Positions 45,186 through 53,244 of a stretch of 64,000 nucleotides of DNA are shown here, one piece after another; positions within the stretch are counted from its first letter, which is position 1, and every line of letters starts with the position of its first letter. The position numbers and the translations under genes were made by a program. The notes beneath the pieces were generated by a model that was not told where the DNA came from, did no database searches, and worked only from the letters and a program-made list of their open reading frames with translations. The DNA comes from Chloroflexota bacterium (GTDB lineage: Bacteria; Chloroflexota; Dehalococcoidia; JACPQD01), in the NCBI GenBank assembly GCA_016190665.1, contig JACPQD010000068.1, positions 62,001-126,000 on the forward strand, given 5' to 3'.

Positions 45186-45213
45186 TTGACATGCCGCTTC
45201 CGTGTGTTATACT
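45186..45213 (+). promoter_or_regulatory. Sigma-70-like promoter of the five-gene cluster
   Basis: A perfect -35 hexamer TTGACA (45186-45191) and a near-consensus -10 TATACT (45208-45213) with a 16-bp spacer, 114 bp upstream of the first gene of the cluster. The leader between promoter and ATG is about 108 nt and holds no clear hairpin. One of the best promoter matches in the window. Confidence 0.6.
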
Positions 45214-45326
45214 GGCGGCGGCGTTGGCAAGCAAAGGGGATACAGTGGCGCTTCTTGTCGCTCGACGGCAGTTGCGCCCGCGAAATGGCATTAGCTGCGT
45301 ATCACCGCTGATCATAAGGGAGAGGA

Positions 45327-46124
45327 ATGGAGAATAACTATCAAGCCAGTCTTGAGAAGGCCCTCGCGAAGACGGAAGCCGACGCCGATGCGACGTTGAA
45401 GGCCGCGGATTCCACCGTCAAATCGTTGAAGAGACTTCGCGCCAACGCGCAGGCTGGAAGCCTTCGGGACTTGAAGAAGACGATGGAATCGGCAGAGATG
45501 GCAATCGCCGCGCTCAAGCAGCAATTCATGAATATGAAGGAAAGCTGGGATTTCGACTGTGAGAACTATGTGGCCAGCCATGCCTACGTCGATGAGATAC
45601 TGGAGATGTCCAGGTCTCTCGGCGTCGGGATATTTCAGCAGGATGAGAGGCTCTATTGCTACCCTTCTCTCATCCGGATTCTGCCCAACGACCTTGCCGT
45701 TCAGATTGACAAGAAGAAAGAAAGAACCCTACGCCCTTCGGCTCTGGTGACTCACCTCAAGACCCTGCAAGACAGGCCTGTAAGGTTCAAGGCCGACGCC
45801 TTTCTGGAGAGCCTGTTTTCCGCTTATGAAATCCTCATGAGAAGCCGGGGAAAGGACCAGGTCGGCAAAGGGATTGTGGTCCGTCTTCTTGAGGTTTACA
45901 GCCTGCTCACGCTGTTGCCAGGGCAGTCAAGGGATTACTCTATCCAGGAGTTTGGCCGCGACCTCTATTTGCTCGACCAGAGCGGCGTGGCCCGGACGAA
46001 GGGCGGGCTTCGCGTCAGTTTCCCCGCGAGTACGGGCACGAGGTCGATGCGGGGGGCCATTCGCGTCATCACCCGCGAGGGGCAAGAAAAACGATACTAC
46101 GGGATCTCGTTTATCGAAGGCTAG
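45327..46124 (+). CDS. Coiled-coil protein, first gene of the five-gene cluster
   Basis: 265 residues, not recognised. Residues 1-75 are a strong coiled coil (ALAKTEADADATLKAADSTV, KSLKRLRANAQAGSLRDLKK). Then comes a mixed fold with YVDEILEMSRSLGVGIFQQD and YPSLIRILPNDLAVQIDKKK, and a C-terminal region ending YYGISFIEG. No transmembrane segment or catalytic motif seen. A clear GGGAGAGG site precedes the ATG. As the first gene behind the promoter it may be a sensor or scaffold for the two ATPase-like proteins that follow (inference). Confidence 0.75.
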   Translation: MENNYQASLEKALAKTEADADATLKAADSTVKSLKRLRANAQAGSLRDLKKTMESAEMAIAALKQQFMNMKESWDFDCENYVASHAYVDEILEMSRSLGVGIFQQDERLYCYPSLIRILPNDLAVQIDKKKERTLRPSALVTHLKTLQDRPVRFKADAFLESLFSAYEILMRSRGKDQVGKGIVVRLLEVYSLLTLLPGQSRDYSIQEFGRDLYLLDQSGVARTKGGLRVSFPASTGTRSMRGAIRVITREGQEKRYYGISFIEG

Positions 46125-46170
46125 TACCAAGTAACACTCACGTTTACGCTTTACGAAGCCCAAGAATAGG

Positions 46171-46268
46171 AACATGGATAAACAGGATGAACCCTGGATC
46201 GGAGTCCAGGGTGAACAGATTGGAATCGCGCAAATTATCTTGTCTATCCTGTACATCCATGTTGATAA
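46171..46268. mobile_element. MITE-like element, family B copy 2 (reverse orientation)
   Basis: Reverse complement of the element at 33911-34011, about 98 bp, with ends AACATGGATAAACAGGATGA and CTGTACATCCATGTTGATAA and the same internal palindrome. It sits in the 194-bp gap between the first and second genes of the five-gene cluster. The reading frames on both sides are intact. Confidence 0.65.
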
Positions 46269-46318
46269 TCGGCTAATACGTATCGACGTCTGATACACCA
46301 TGCTAGGAGTCTGTTGTC

Positions 46319-47281
46319 ATGTGCACAACGCCGGAAGAATGGCTGCGAACCATCCGCACGGAGTATCTAAGCGCTTTCATCAGGAACGGCGGCGCGGCGG
46401 TGAAATTTGTTGTGCCCCTGGAGGATATCCCCAGCAACGAATTGAGTAACATGCTGCGCCAGGCTTCAGAACAGGAAGGCTACCTCTTTACCACCGTTGA
46501 TGCCGCATCGACGAAGGTCCACATGATCGACAAGTTATTCCACAGAATAGCCGCGCAGATTGACTGGGATGATTTGTCACGCGACTTCATCAAGGAACTT
46601 CTTACACAAGAAGGCCTCCGATTACCTCCGGCAGGCGGAGGCATGGACCTTCAGAGTCTTGCTGAGCTGAACCGTCGAGAGCAAAGGTTCCTGCGGAACG
46701 ACATAAAGGAATGGCTGGAAGGGAGAATCTTTCACGATTTTGAGATGAGCCAGGAGTTTAGGATCGCAATGATGCGGCTCTGTCAGGACCAGCTCGAGCC
46801 GGCGGGTCCGAGCGCGTTCTTGAGCGACACGGTGAAGGAATGGCTGCGGGGCGAACTACGATTGATCTCGGCTCTCAAGGAAGCTCTCATCTTTCAGAAG
46901 ATAGTGAGATACAACGCCCGCCACATGCTGTTTTCGCTCGCCCATTGGATAAGGATGAACGGGAGGAGCGGCCTCGTTGTCGCCCTCGACATCAGTCGCT
47001 ATCTGGTCTCCACAAGATCGCATGATCCCGAAGAAGGCTTCTTTTACTCCATTCCAGCGTTGCTGGATGTCTATGAGGTCCTTCGCCAGTTCGTCGACGG
47101 GACTGATGAGATGGAAGGCTGCCTCATCGTGGTCCTTGCCCCGCCGGATTTCCTCTATGACGAACGGCGAGGTCTGAATCGCTACGATGCGCTGAAAATG
47201 AGAATATACGACGAGGTGAGAGATCGAAGAAGACAAAACCCTCTGGCATCGCTGATACGCCTGGGGACGAGAGATCAATGA
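46319..47281 (+). CDS. Partner of the BrxD-like ATPase, apparently lacking a P-loop
   Basis: 320 residues. It starts TPEEWLRTIRTEYLSAFIRN then GGAAVKFVVPLEDIPSNELS, resembling the N-terminal region of BREX-type ATP-binding proteins, but the Walker A glycine-lysine motif is missing. GLVVALDISRYLV and GCLIVVLAPPDFLYDERRG could be a degenerate Walker B and sensor region. I infer an inactive ATPase paralogue that works with the next gene. The start ATG has AGGAG 10 nt upstream. Ends 25 bp before the next gene's start. Confidence 0.72.
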   Translation: MCTTPEEWLRTIRTEYLSAFIRNGGAAVKFVVPLEDIPSNELSNMLRQASEQEGYLFTTVDAASTKVHMIDKLFHRIAAQIDWDDLSRDFIKELLTQEGLRLPPAGGGMDLQSLAELNRREQRFLRNDIKEWLEGRIFHDFEMSQEFRIAMMRLCQDQLEPAGPSAFLSDTVKEWLRGELRLISALKEALIFQKIVRYNARHMLFSLAHWIRMNGRSGLVVALDISRYLVSTRSHDPEEGFFYSIPALLDVYEVLRQFVDGTDEMEGCLIVVLAPPDFLYDERRGLNRYDALKMRIYDEVRDRRRQNPLASLIRLGTRDQ

Positions 47282-47306
47282 GCGTGTCCGCAGAATGAGG
47301 AGCGGG

Positions 47307-48572
47307 ATGAATATCGAAGAACAAGTCAGGAACAGACGCGCCATCGAGGCGCTGCGCAACGGCGTGCCGAATCGAGATGCTGTCGCCGTGCTGGGATGCA
47401 ACCAGCCCGAAATAGAAGACCGTTTTCGGGGACTACTGCGAAAGGCGCGGCAGGCCGTGGGGAGCGCGGATAGAAACGAAGGGATCATCGTGGCCGGGGA
47501 CTTTGGCGCCGGGAAGTCCCATCTTCTGGAATATTTGGCGCATCTCGCCCTGGAAGAGAATTTCCTGTGCAGCAAAGTGGTGGTGAGCAAGGAAACCCCC
47601 CTGTATGATCCGGCAAAGTTCTACCGGGCAGCCATCAGGAGCGCTATTGTCCCCGGCAAGCGGGGAAACGCGATGACAGAAGTCGCCGCTGCTTTGGACC
47701 CCAATAGCGGCATCTACAACAATTTTGAGAGATGGCTGTATGAAGAAGCCGGTCTCAATGGGAGATTCGCTGCCACTGTCTTCCTGTTCCAGCGAATACC
47801 CAGCGACCCGGAACTCAGCAACAGGATCATTCGGTTCTGGTCAGGGGAAAGGATGAACGCGGGCGAGATCAAGAAGTATCTGAGGGTTTACCGCGAATCG
47901 GTAACCTACAAGATCGATAGCATTCCCGCCAAAGATCTCGCTTTGCAGAGCTTCAGATTTGCCCCGCGCCTGATGGTGGCAGCCGGTTACTCCGGTTGGG
48001 TGCTGCTCATCGATGAGGTGGAATTGATCAGCAAGTACTCGCTGATGCAGCGAGCAAGGTCGTATGCCGAATTGGCTCGCTGGATGGGCAGACTCGAGGG
48101 GTCTGATTGCGTGGGTCTAGCGGCAGTAGCTTCCATCACGTCGGATTTCCAGAGCAAGGTCCTGGAAGAGAAAGACGATTTCGAGAAGGTTCCCGCCAGG
48201 CTGAGGGCCAAGGGCACGGAAAGCGGGCTTCTCCTGGCAAGCCAGGCCGAAAGAGGAATGAGGATCATCGCGAACGAGTTGACCCATCTGAAGGCGCCCG
48301 ATAGCGCAGTAATTGACGATACGTATGAGAAGGTGCGATCAATACATGCCAGGGCTTACGATTGGTCTCCGCCTGACGCCCCTTCCGTGGAGAGGTTGAC
48401 GACCACCCGCATGCGCCAATACGTGAGAGGGTGGATCACCGAATGGGACCTCAAGAGACTTGATCGGGAATACAATCCGGAGATCCAATTTACTGCCCTT
48501 GAACAAGACTATACTGAGGATAAGAACTTAGAGGTTCCCGCGGAAGGCGACCAGGATTTCACTAACCAATAA
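47307..48572 (+). CDS. BrxD-like P-loop ATPase (DUF2791 family)
   Basis: 421 residues from the ATG giving MNIEEQVRNRRAIEALRNGV, with GAGGAG 5-6 nt upstream (an in-frame ATG lies 4 codons before). RRAIEALRNGVPNRDAVAVLG is the BrxD/DUF2791 opening. Walker A is GDFGAGKSHLLEYLA, Walker B-like VLLIDEVELIS, and a sensor region GLAAVASITSDF follows. AAA-like ATPases of this group act in BREX types 2 and 6. No other BREX gene is near. The last codons (GDQDFTNQ) enter an AT-rich repeat array. Confidence 0.82.
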   Translation: MNIEEQVRNRRAIEALRNGVPNRDAVAVLGCNQPEIEDRFRGLLRKARQAVGSADRNEGIIVAGDFGAGKSHLLEYLAHLALEENFLCSKVVVSKETPLYDPAKFYRAAIRSAIVPGKRGNAMTEVAAALDPNSGIYNNFERWLYEEAGLNGRFAATVFLFQRIPSDPELSNRIIRFWSGERMNAGEIKKYLRVYRESVTYKIDSIPAKDLALQSFRFAPRLMVAAGYSGWVLLIDEVELISKYSLMQRARSYAELARWMGRLEGSDCVGLAAVASITSDFQSKVLEEKDDFEKVPARLRAKGTESGLLLASQAERGMRIIANELTHLKAPDSAVIDDTYEKVRSIHARAYDWSPPDAPSVERLTTTRMRQYVRGWITEWDLKRLDREYNPEIQFTALEQDYTEDKNLEVPAEGDQDFTNQ

Positions 48573-48914
48573 CCAGGATACAAGCACCAGACAAGTTGCA
48601 ATAACCAAGATACAAGAGCCAAACAATAACCAATAACCAAGATACAAGAACCAAACAAATCCCAATAACCAGGATACAAGAACCAAACAAATCCCAATAA
48701 CCAGGATACAAACCAATAACCAATAAACTAGGATACAAGTACCAAAACAAGACTTCAATAACCAATCACGAAGGTACAAACACCAAACAAAGTTCAATAA
48801 CCAATTACCAAGATATGAAGACCTGTGCGGTCATTGAGACCAAGCGACCGGTTACTATTTGGTCAGTGTATCTTGGTCATTGTTTGGTTATTGTATCTTG
48901 TATCTTGTATCTTC
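48569..48914. repeat. AT-rich 32-bp array with opposing arm inside the cluster
   Basis: About eight degenerate units of ATAACCAAGATACAAGAACC-AAACAAATCCCA type, mostly 32 bp apart, span 48569-48820. A reverse-complement arm (TATCTTGGTCATTGTTTGGT...) lies at 48869-48914, so the RNA could fold into a large hairpin. It separates the BrxD-like gene from the last two genes. Same family as 3571-3699. An opposite-strand frame through it reads only hydrophobic repeats and is not a gene. Confidence 0.75.
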
Positions 48915-48943
48915 TATGGTAGTCATTTCGGAGACTTCAACAA

Positions 48944-49507
48944 ATGCCTATACCGTTTCGTGACGCCGACGAGCTGGATGATCTGGGGCTTGCCGGATAT
49001 CTCAAGATTCAAGCCGCCCGGGAAGGATCAGGCTACCTGGCGGCGCTATTTCTGATCAATGCGCGCGGTGAGCCGATAGAGTTCACCTATAACCGCATAG
49101 ATGCTCCTCATACTTTTCTTTGGCGAGAGGAGGATATCCGGCGCCACGCGGCCAGAAAGCTCACCGCATCACTGCTCTCGCTGTGCCCAAGGACGCCACG
49201 ATTGATTCTCTGTCTTGCGGAAGAGGTTGCCAGCGAGCTTTTCTGTCAGGATATCCAACTCTCCATTCCAGTGTGCCGGATTGCGCCGGCTATCAAAGCG
49301 GTGCCCTATTCTGCAACTGAAGTCCTGGATACCGTTGAGGCGGAAGCACCGATGAACCTCTTCTGGTATCCCGCCAAACCCCTTGATGACGCGGTGGAAC
49401 TCAAGCTCCTGGATAGATTGATGGCATGCGGTTTGCTCGCAGAACCGTTTGAGCGGGCGCTGATTGGGCTCAAGGAAGTCTATCCGGAGACGGGAGAAAA
49501 GCCGTGA
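48944..49507 (+). CDS. Unknown 187-residue protein coupled to the SNF2 helicase
   Basis: Begins MPIPFRDADELDDLGLAGYL and has a compact alpha/beta look with strands such as YLAALFLINARGEPIEFTYN and PRLILCLAEEVASELF. No motif recognised. It overlaps the helicase gene by 4 nt (GTGA), so the two are translated together and the protein is probably a helicase partner or target-recognition subunit. The region before its ATG is the AT-rich array; a GGAGACTT lies 10 nt upstream of the start. Confidence 0.75.
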   Translation: MPIPFRDADELDDLGLAGYLKIQAAREGSGYLAALFLINARGEPIEFTYNRIDAPHTFLWREEDIRRHAARKLTASLLSLCPRTPRLILCLAEEVASELFCQDIQLSIPVCRIAPAIKAVPYSATEVLDTVEAEAPMNLFWYPAKPLDDAVELKLLDRLMACGLLAEPFERALIGLKEVYPETGEKP

Positions 49508-51333
49508 CCGCCGGGGGCGTCTGGTGGAAGGAAAGTGACCTTGTCAACACGCCGGATGCGCGTTGGTTTGGATTTCTCCGACGGTCTATCGAGCTCGATG
49601 AACATGTCCCGCGACGGCTGTCTGTGCCGTCCCTGCGTCTTTCTGCGCCAAAGGCCTTCGGGACGAGGCACGAAGATGTTCCGCGATCCAATTCGCGGGG
49701 AGTCGCGTTCACTTCAAACAGGGCAATGAGTCTCTCTTGTGATGATGCAGCGTGGGGTGACCATGCGCGGGGCAGCATCAGCCTCGCCCGTGGTCTGTCG
49801 AGGGAGGAAGCGCACCACTTCGGGGCATCAGAGCTGACGGGACCAGGTTCTGCTGACCGGGCTTCTCGCGGCGGTTACGGCACTCCGGAAACCGAGATAC
49901 CCCTTTGGTGGCGGCTGGCTTTCCTTCTTCAGCCGCCAACCGGTCTCCTGCTGTCAGGGCAAGGGCCTACGCAGTGGCCAAGGGCCTTGTTCGACTATCA
50001 GATCGACGGGATAAAGACCCTGCTTTCACGAGATGCCCTTCTCCTTGCGGACGACATGGGCCTCGGCAAAACAATCCAGGCGATAGGCGGCCTGAGGATT
50101 CTTTTCCTTCATTGCCTTGCGGAATCGTGTCTGTTGATTGTCCCGGCCGGCCTGGTCAACCAGTGGCGAAAGGAGATTCACCTTTGGGCGCCAGAGCTGC
50201 GGGTCTCCACCGTGCGCGGGCCCACGGAGGAGCGCACCTGGCAATGGGCGGCGCCCGCTCACATATTCCTCACCAGCTACGAGACCTTCAGATCGGACTG
50301 CACGGAGAATCCGCAATCGCCCCCTCGTCGCCGCATATGGGACGTCGTCATTCTCGACGAGGCGCAGAAGATCAAGAATCGTGATGTCGAAGTAAGCCGC
50401 AAGTGCAAGCTCTTGCGTCGACAACGCGCCTGGGCGCTCACCGGCACGCCGCTCGAAAACCGGGAAGATGATCTTGCCTCGATCCTTGAATTCGTCACGC
50501 CCTTGAAAGAAGGCGAAAGGCCGCCGCGTTTTGCACCCGGTTTGCAGTTGCGCGAGGCGCACAAGGCGCTGCAGCTTCGGCGGAAGAAACGCGAGGTCCT
50601 TCCTCAACTTCCCCCCAAGACCGTAACTCACATATCGTTGACCATGAACGGCGAGCAACGTAAAACCTATGAGCGGGCCGAAAAAGAAGGTATCATCCAA
50701 CTGAGGGAGAGTGGGAATTCCGTCAGAATCGAAAACGTCCTCGAACTCATCATGAAGTTGAAGCAGATATGTAACTTCTGTCCCTCGTCGGGAACTTCGG
50801 CGAAACTTGATGATGTGGTCGAGAGGCTGAGTACTCTGGTGTCCGAGGACCATCGGGCCCTGCTTTTTTCGCAGTTCACGGACGCAAGCTACGGCGTCCA
50901 TGCGATAGCGTCGAGGCTGTCCCGCTTCAAGCCGCTTCTTTACACAGGCAGCCAATCTACACTTGATCGGGAAGCGACCATCAGGAGGTTCAGAGAGAAT
51001 CCGGAGCAAAAGGTGCTTATTCTTTCGCTCCGCGCCGGGGGACAGGGGCTCAATTTGCAGGATGCTTCTTATGTCTTCCACTTTGACCGCTGGTGGAACC
51101 CGGCGGTCGAACTGCAAGCCGAGGGTCGAGCGCACCGTATCGGCCAGACCATCCCCGTTCACGTATATAAGTACACTATCGAAGACACCATTGAAGAGCG
51201 GATCGACAACGTCCTCAAAGAGAAACAAATGCTCTTCGATGAACTGGTCGACGACGTTTCCATCGATCTGAGATCGAGCCTCTCCAGCGAAGACCTTTTC
51301 GGTTTGTTTGGCCTGACGCCGCCTCTGCGGTGA
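49504..51333 (+). CDS. SNF2-family helicase of the five-gene cluster
   Basis: 609 residues. Residues 1-150 are unassigned and contain low-similarity sequence. The SNF2 motor follows: Walker A ADDMGLGKTIQAIGGL (about 188), DEAQ box VVILDEAQKIKNRD, ALTGTPLENREDDL, then helicase-C motifs LLFSQFTDAS, LSLRAGGQGLNLQDASYVF and AEGRAHRIGQ. It ends with a helical IEERIDNVLKEKQMLFDELV and SLSSEDLFGLFGL. GTG start inside the previous stop. SNF2 translocases move on duplex DNA, which suits defence against invading DNA. Confidence 0.9.
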   Translation: MTAGGVWWKESDLVNTPDARWFGFLRRSIELDEHVPRRLSVPSLRLSAPKAFGTRHEDVPRSNSRGVAFTSNRAMSLSCDDAAWGDHARGSISLARGLSREEAHHFGASELTGPGSADRASRGGYGTPETEIPLWWRLAFLLQPPTGLLLSGQGPTQWPRALFDYQIDGIKTLLSRDALLLADDMGLGKTIQAIGGLRILFLHCLAESCLLIVPAGLVNQWRKEIHLWAPELRVSTVRGPTEERTWQWAAPAHIFLTSYETFRSDCTENPQSPPRRRIWDVVILDEAQKIKNRDVEVSRKCKLLRRQRAWALTGTPLENREDDLASILEFVTPLKEGERPPRFAPGLQLREAHKALQLRRKKREVLPQLPPKTVTHISLTMNGEQRKTYERAEKEGIIQLRESGNSVRIENVLELIMKLKQICNFCPSSGTSAKLDDVVERLSTLVSEDHRALLFSQFTDASYGVHAIASRLSRFKPLLYTGSQSTLDREATIRRFRENPEQKVLILSLRAGGQGLNLQDASYVFHFDRWWNPAVELQAEGRAHRIGQTIPVHVYKYTIEDTIEERIDNVLKEKQMLFDELVDDVSIDLRSSLSSEDLFGLFGLTPPLR

Positions 51334-51880
51334 ATGTCCTTCCGAGCTCTATCAGGCTGCGGAACGCAGCCGGATACCTGAAAGGACGTGCATGTCCTTG
51401 AAAGCGGAACCCTGCCTGATATCTGAAAGGACATGGCCTGTGTCCTTGAAAGTAGTCACCGCAGAGACACAGAGTGCCCAGAGATGGAAATCAATAAGCT
51501 CATCGAGCAAGTCATCGGGGGCCGCAATGGAAGTGCCTCAAACGCATCGTCAACGGTTTCCTAGAGGGACCATTTCCTACGGCTGACAGAAGCGAGTCGG
51601 GAGAAGTGAGTATAGAGAGGGAGGCGGGAGAGAACTCCTCTCACTCCTCACTACTCTTCCCTCGTTTCTGCGTCTCCGCGGTGAATGTCCTTGAAAGCGA
51701 AGTAGTCACCTGGTCTCCATACCCAAGGCAAAGTAAATAGCCGCCTCGATTTCTTCCAGCTTGCTGGGAGCCTTATCCATGCTCAGGACAGATCGTCCTT
51801 GACAGGCACACAAAATGTGCTGTATTGTAGTCGCAACGTATAGCGGGGACGTTTAACGGGGTAGGACGAAGGGGGGAAAC
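51334..51880. other. Intergenic region with short repeats, no gene
   Basis: Includes a 7-bp hairpin GGCTGCG / CGCAGCC at 51355-51371 just after the SNF2 stop, which may end the cluster transcript. Two 43-45-bp units of the type GATA(C/T)CTGAAAGGAC...GTCCTTGAAAG lie at 51373-51460, with a partial copy at about 51685. A -35/-10-like pair (CTTGACAGG...TGTATTGTA) lies at about 51798-51829 before the SocA-like gene. Frames here lack protein character. Confidence 0.5.
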
Positions 51881-52480
51881 GTGGTCCAAACTCGGGTGAA
51901 GCCACAACTTGATGCAGTTCGATCTATGACAAAGGCCCAATCAGTGATTGCCCACGTGGTTGGCGGCGTAAGAGAGCCGGTGCTTTCCACCAAGCTCGTG
52001 AAGCTCGTGTACCTGGTAGATTATCTGTACTACCAGCACTTCGGTCGCACGCTGACTGGCTTCGACTACATGTGGGATAACTTCGGTCCCAATGCGACGG
52101 GGCACGCCATCGTAACAGAGGCTCACCGCCTGACGGCTCAAGGCGTTCTTTGCTCAAGGCAGGAGCCGAATATCTACGGCAGCGAATCTACCAGATTCTC
52201 TCTGAATACAAAGCACCTGCCGGCGCTGGCGCCCCAGGAGCAGGCCGTCGTTTCAGATATCCTGGCGCGTTTCGGTAAGATGGGCTTGCGGGAGATAGTC
52301 GCCGCCTCGAAGCGAACCAAACCCTTCAAAGCCGCTCATCAGTACGAGGTGCTGCAGCTACGGAGGATCGCGGAACCAACGTACACTACCGCGGAAGACC
52401 TTGAGGCGCACCAGGAGGAGCTTCGAAAAGAGGGCACGGTAGACCTGGACCAAGTGAAAGCTAGACTTGGCATCATCTAA
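51881..52480 (+). CDS. SocA/Panacea-domain (DUF4065-like) antitoxin
   Basis: 199 residues. AQSVIAHVVGGVREPVLSTK then LVKLVYLVDYLYYQHFGRTL and GFDYMWDNFGPNATGHAIVTEA are the Panacea/DUF4065 pattern (LxKLLYLxD...YxWxxxGP). Such proteins neutralise many unrelated toxins and are often named SocA-like. The predicted -35/-10 upstream suggests its own promoter. A short ORF (52467-52670) overlaps its 3' end by 14 nt and is the natural candidate for the partner. Confidence 0.75.
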   Translation: MVQTRVKPQLDAVRSMTKAQSVIAHVVGGVREPVLSTKLVKLVYLVDYLYYQHFGRTLTGFDYMWDNFGPNATGHAIVTEAHRLTAQGVLCSRQEPNIYGSESTRFSLNTKHLPALAPQEQAVVSDILARFGKMGLREIVAASKRTKPFKAAHQYEVLQLRRIAEPTYTTAEDLEAHQEELRKEGTVDLDQVKARLGII

Positions 52481-52670
52481 ACGCGAGCTGCGCTTTGGGG
52501 CCTCCGCGTGGCGATTCTTAGGGGCTCAAACGCAACAGACCAGGTCGTATCTTCTCGACGAGTGTGTTTACCTGCGCGACAACCCCCACCTGGAGCCTGA
52601 CAACCCGAAGAAAACCCTTTTTCTTGCCCCTCCCGCAGTCATGAAGATGTACGCCAATGATTCTCACTGA
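52467..52670 (+). CDS. Small ORF after the Panacea-domain gene, possible cognate toxin
   Basis: 67 codons from a TTG inside the end of the previous gene, encoding SSKRELRFGASAWRFLGAQT... and ending EPDNPKKTLFLAPPAVMKMY-ANDSH. The C-terminal part has a protein-like, conserved look. Panacea antitoxins are usually encoded next to a toxin, so this is probably one, perhaps truncated. I do not recognise a toxin fold. No good ribosome site seen. Confidence 0.5.
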   Translation: MASSKRELRFGASAWRFLGAQTQQTRSYLLDECVYLRDNPHLEPDNPKKTLFLAPPAVMKMYANDSH

Positions 52671-52884
52671 ATAATCTGCGATGGCCGTACAGACAGTCTC
52701 CTGATCGTCAACATCGGCGAACGTTCAGAGGAGCCCAGGCTGTTTCGCCCTCCAGTCGCCTGAGCAGCCTTCAATTCCCGGACATGCGTAGGGGAGGGTC
52801 TGAACCCTGTGGGACCTTGCCCATCTATTGCCCCGCTTTGCCGGCCTGCACCAGCCTGGGCGAAAGCCGCCTATTTTCAGCCTG

Positions 52885-53244
52885 CTATGCAAGCGCAGGC
52901 GAGTCGAGGTCCAGGTGCTCTCTGATAGCTGCGCGTACGTCCTCCCGGATCTGAGGCTCATCCAGATAGCCCAGGTGCCTTCCCAGGCGCTGCCTGGAGA
53001 TTGTCCTTATCTGGTGCGCCATGATAATTGACGCCAATGGCTGACCTGCTTTTCCTGCGACTAGAATGATCTCAGAGGGATACAGACGGCGCCTGGTTGA
53101 AGTAAGGGGCAGGACGGTAACGTTGGGCATAGCCTGATTGAATTCCTCGTTGCTCACTATGAGCACCGGTCGCGTGCCTTTTTGTTCGGCTCCTGCCACG
53201 GGGTCAAGGGTAGCTTCCATTACAGCCCACTGAAAAGCTGGCAT
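52885..53244 (-). CDS. mazF: MazF/PemK-family endoribonuclease toxin
   Basis: 119 residues from the ATG overlapping the antitoxin stop by one base (TGATG). Opens MPAFQWAVMEATLDPVAGAE, then KGTRPVLIVSNEEFNQAMPN, NVTVLPLTS and the C-terminal ASIIMAHQIRTISRQRLGRH, the MazF/PemK SH3-like barrel with its conserved arginine and serine/threonine positions. Sequence-specific mRNA interferase by family. Paired with the 88-residue protein upstream. Confidence 0.88.
   Translation of the reverse strand: MPAFQWAVMEATLDPVAGAEQKGTRPVLIVSNEEFNQAMPNVTVLPLTSTRRRLYPSEIILVAGKAGQPLASIIMAHQIRTISRQRLGRHLGYLDEPQIREDVRAAIREHLDLDSPALA

Noticed and set aside
45137-45337. 66-codon frame before the five-gene cluster
   Set aside because: It spans the predicted promoter and leader, and the residues look random.
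48509-48797. Minus-strand hydrophobic frame with repeated 'YWLLFGSCILVIG' words
   Set aside because: It is the translation of the AT-rich 32-bp array; the periodicity is that of the DNA repeat and the block overlaps the 3' end of the BrxD-like gene.
48569-48820. CRISPR array
   Set aside because: Units are contiguous and degenerate, without spacers of constant length.
45186-51333. A standard BREX locus
   Set aside because: Only a BrxD-like ATPase and a helicase are present; no PglX, PglZ, BrxC or BrxA/B within the window.
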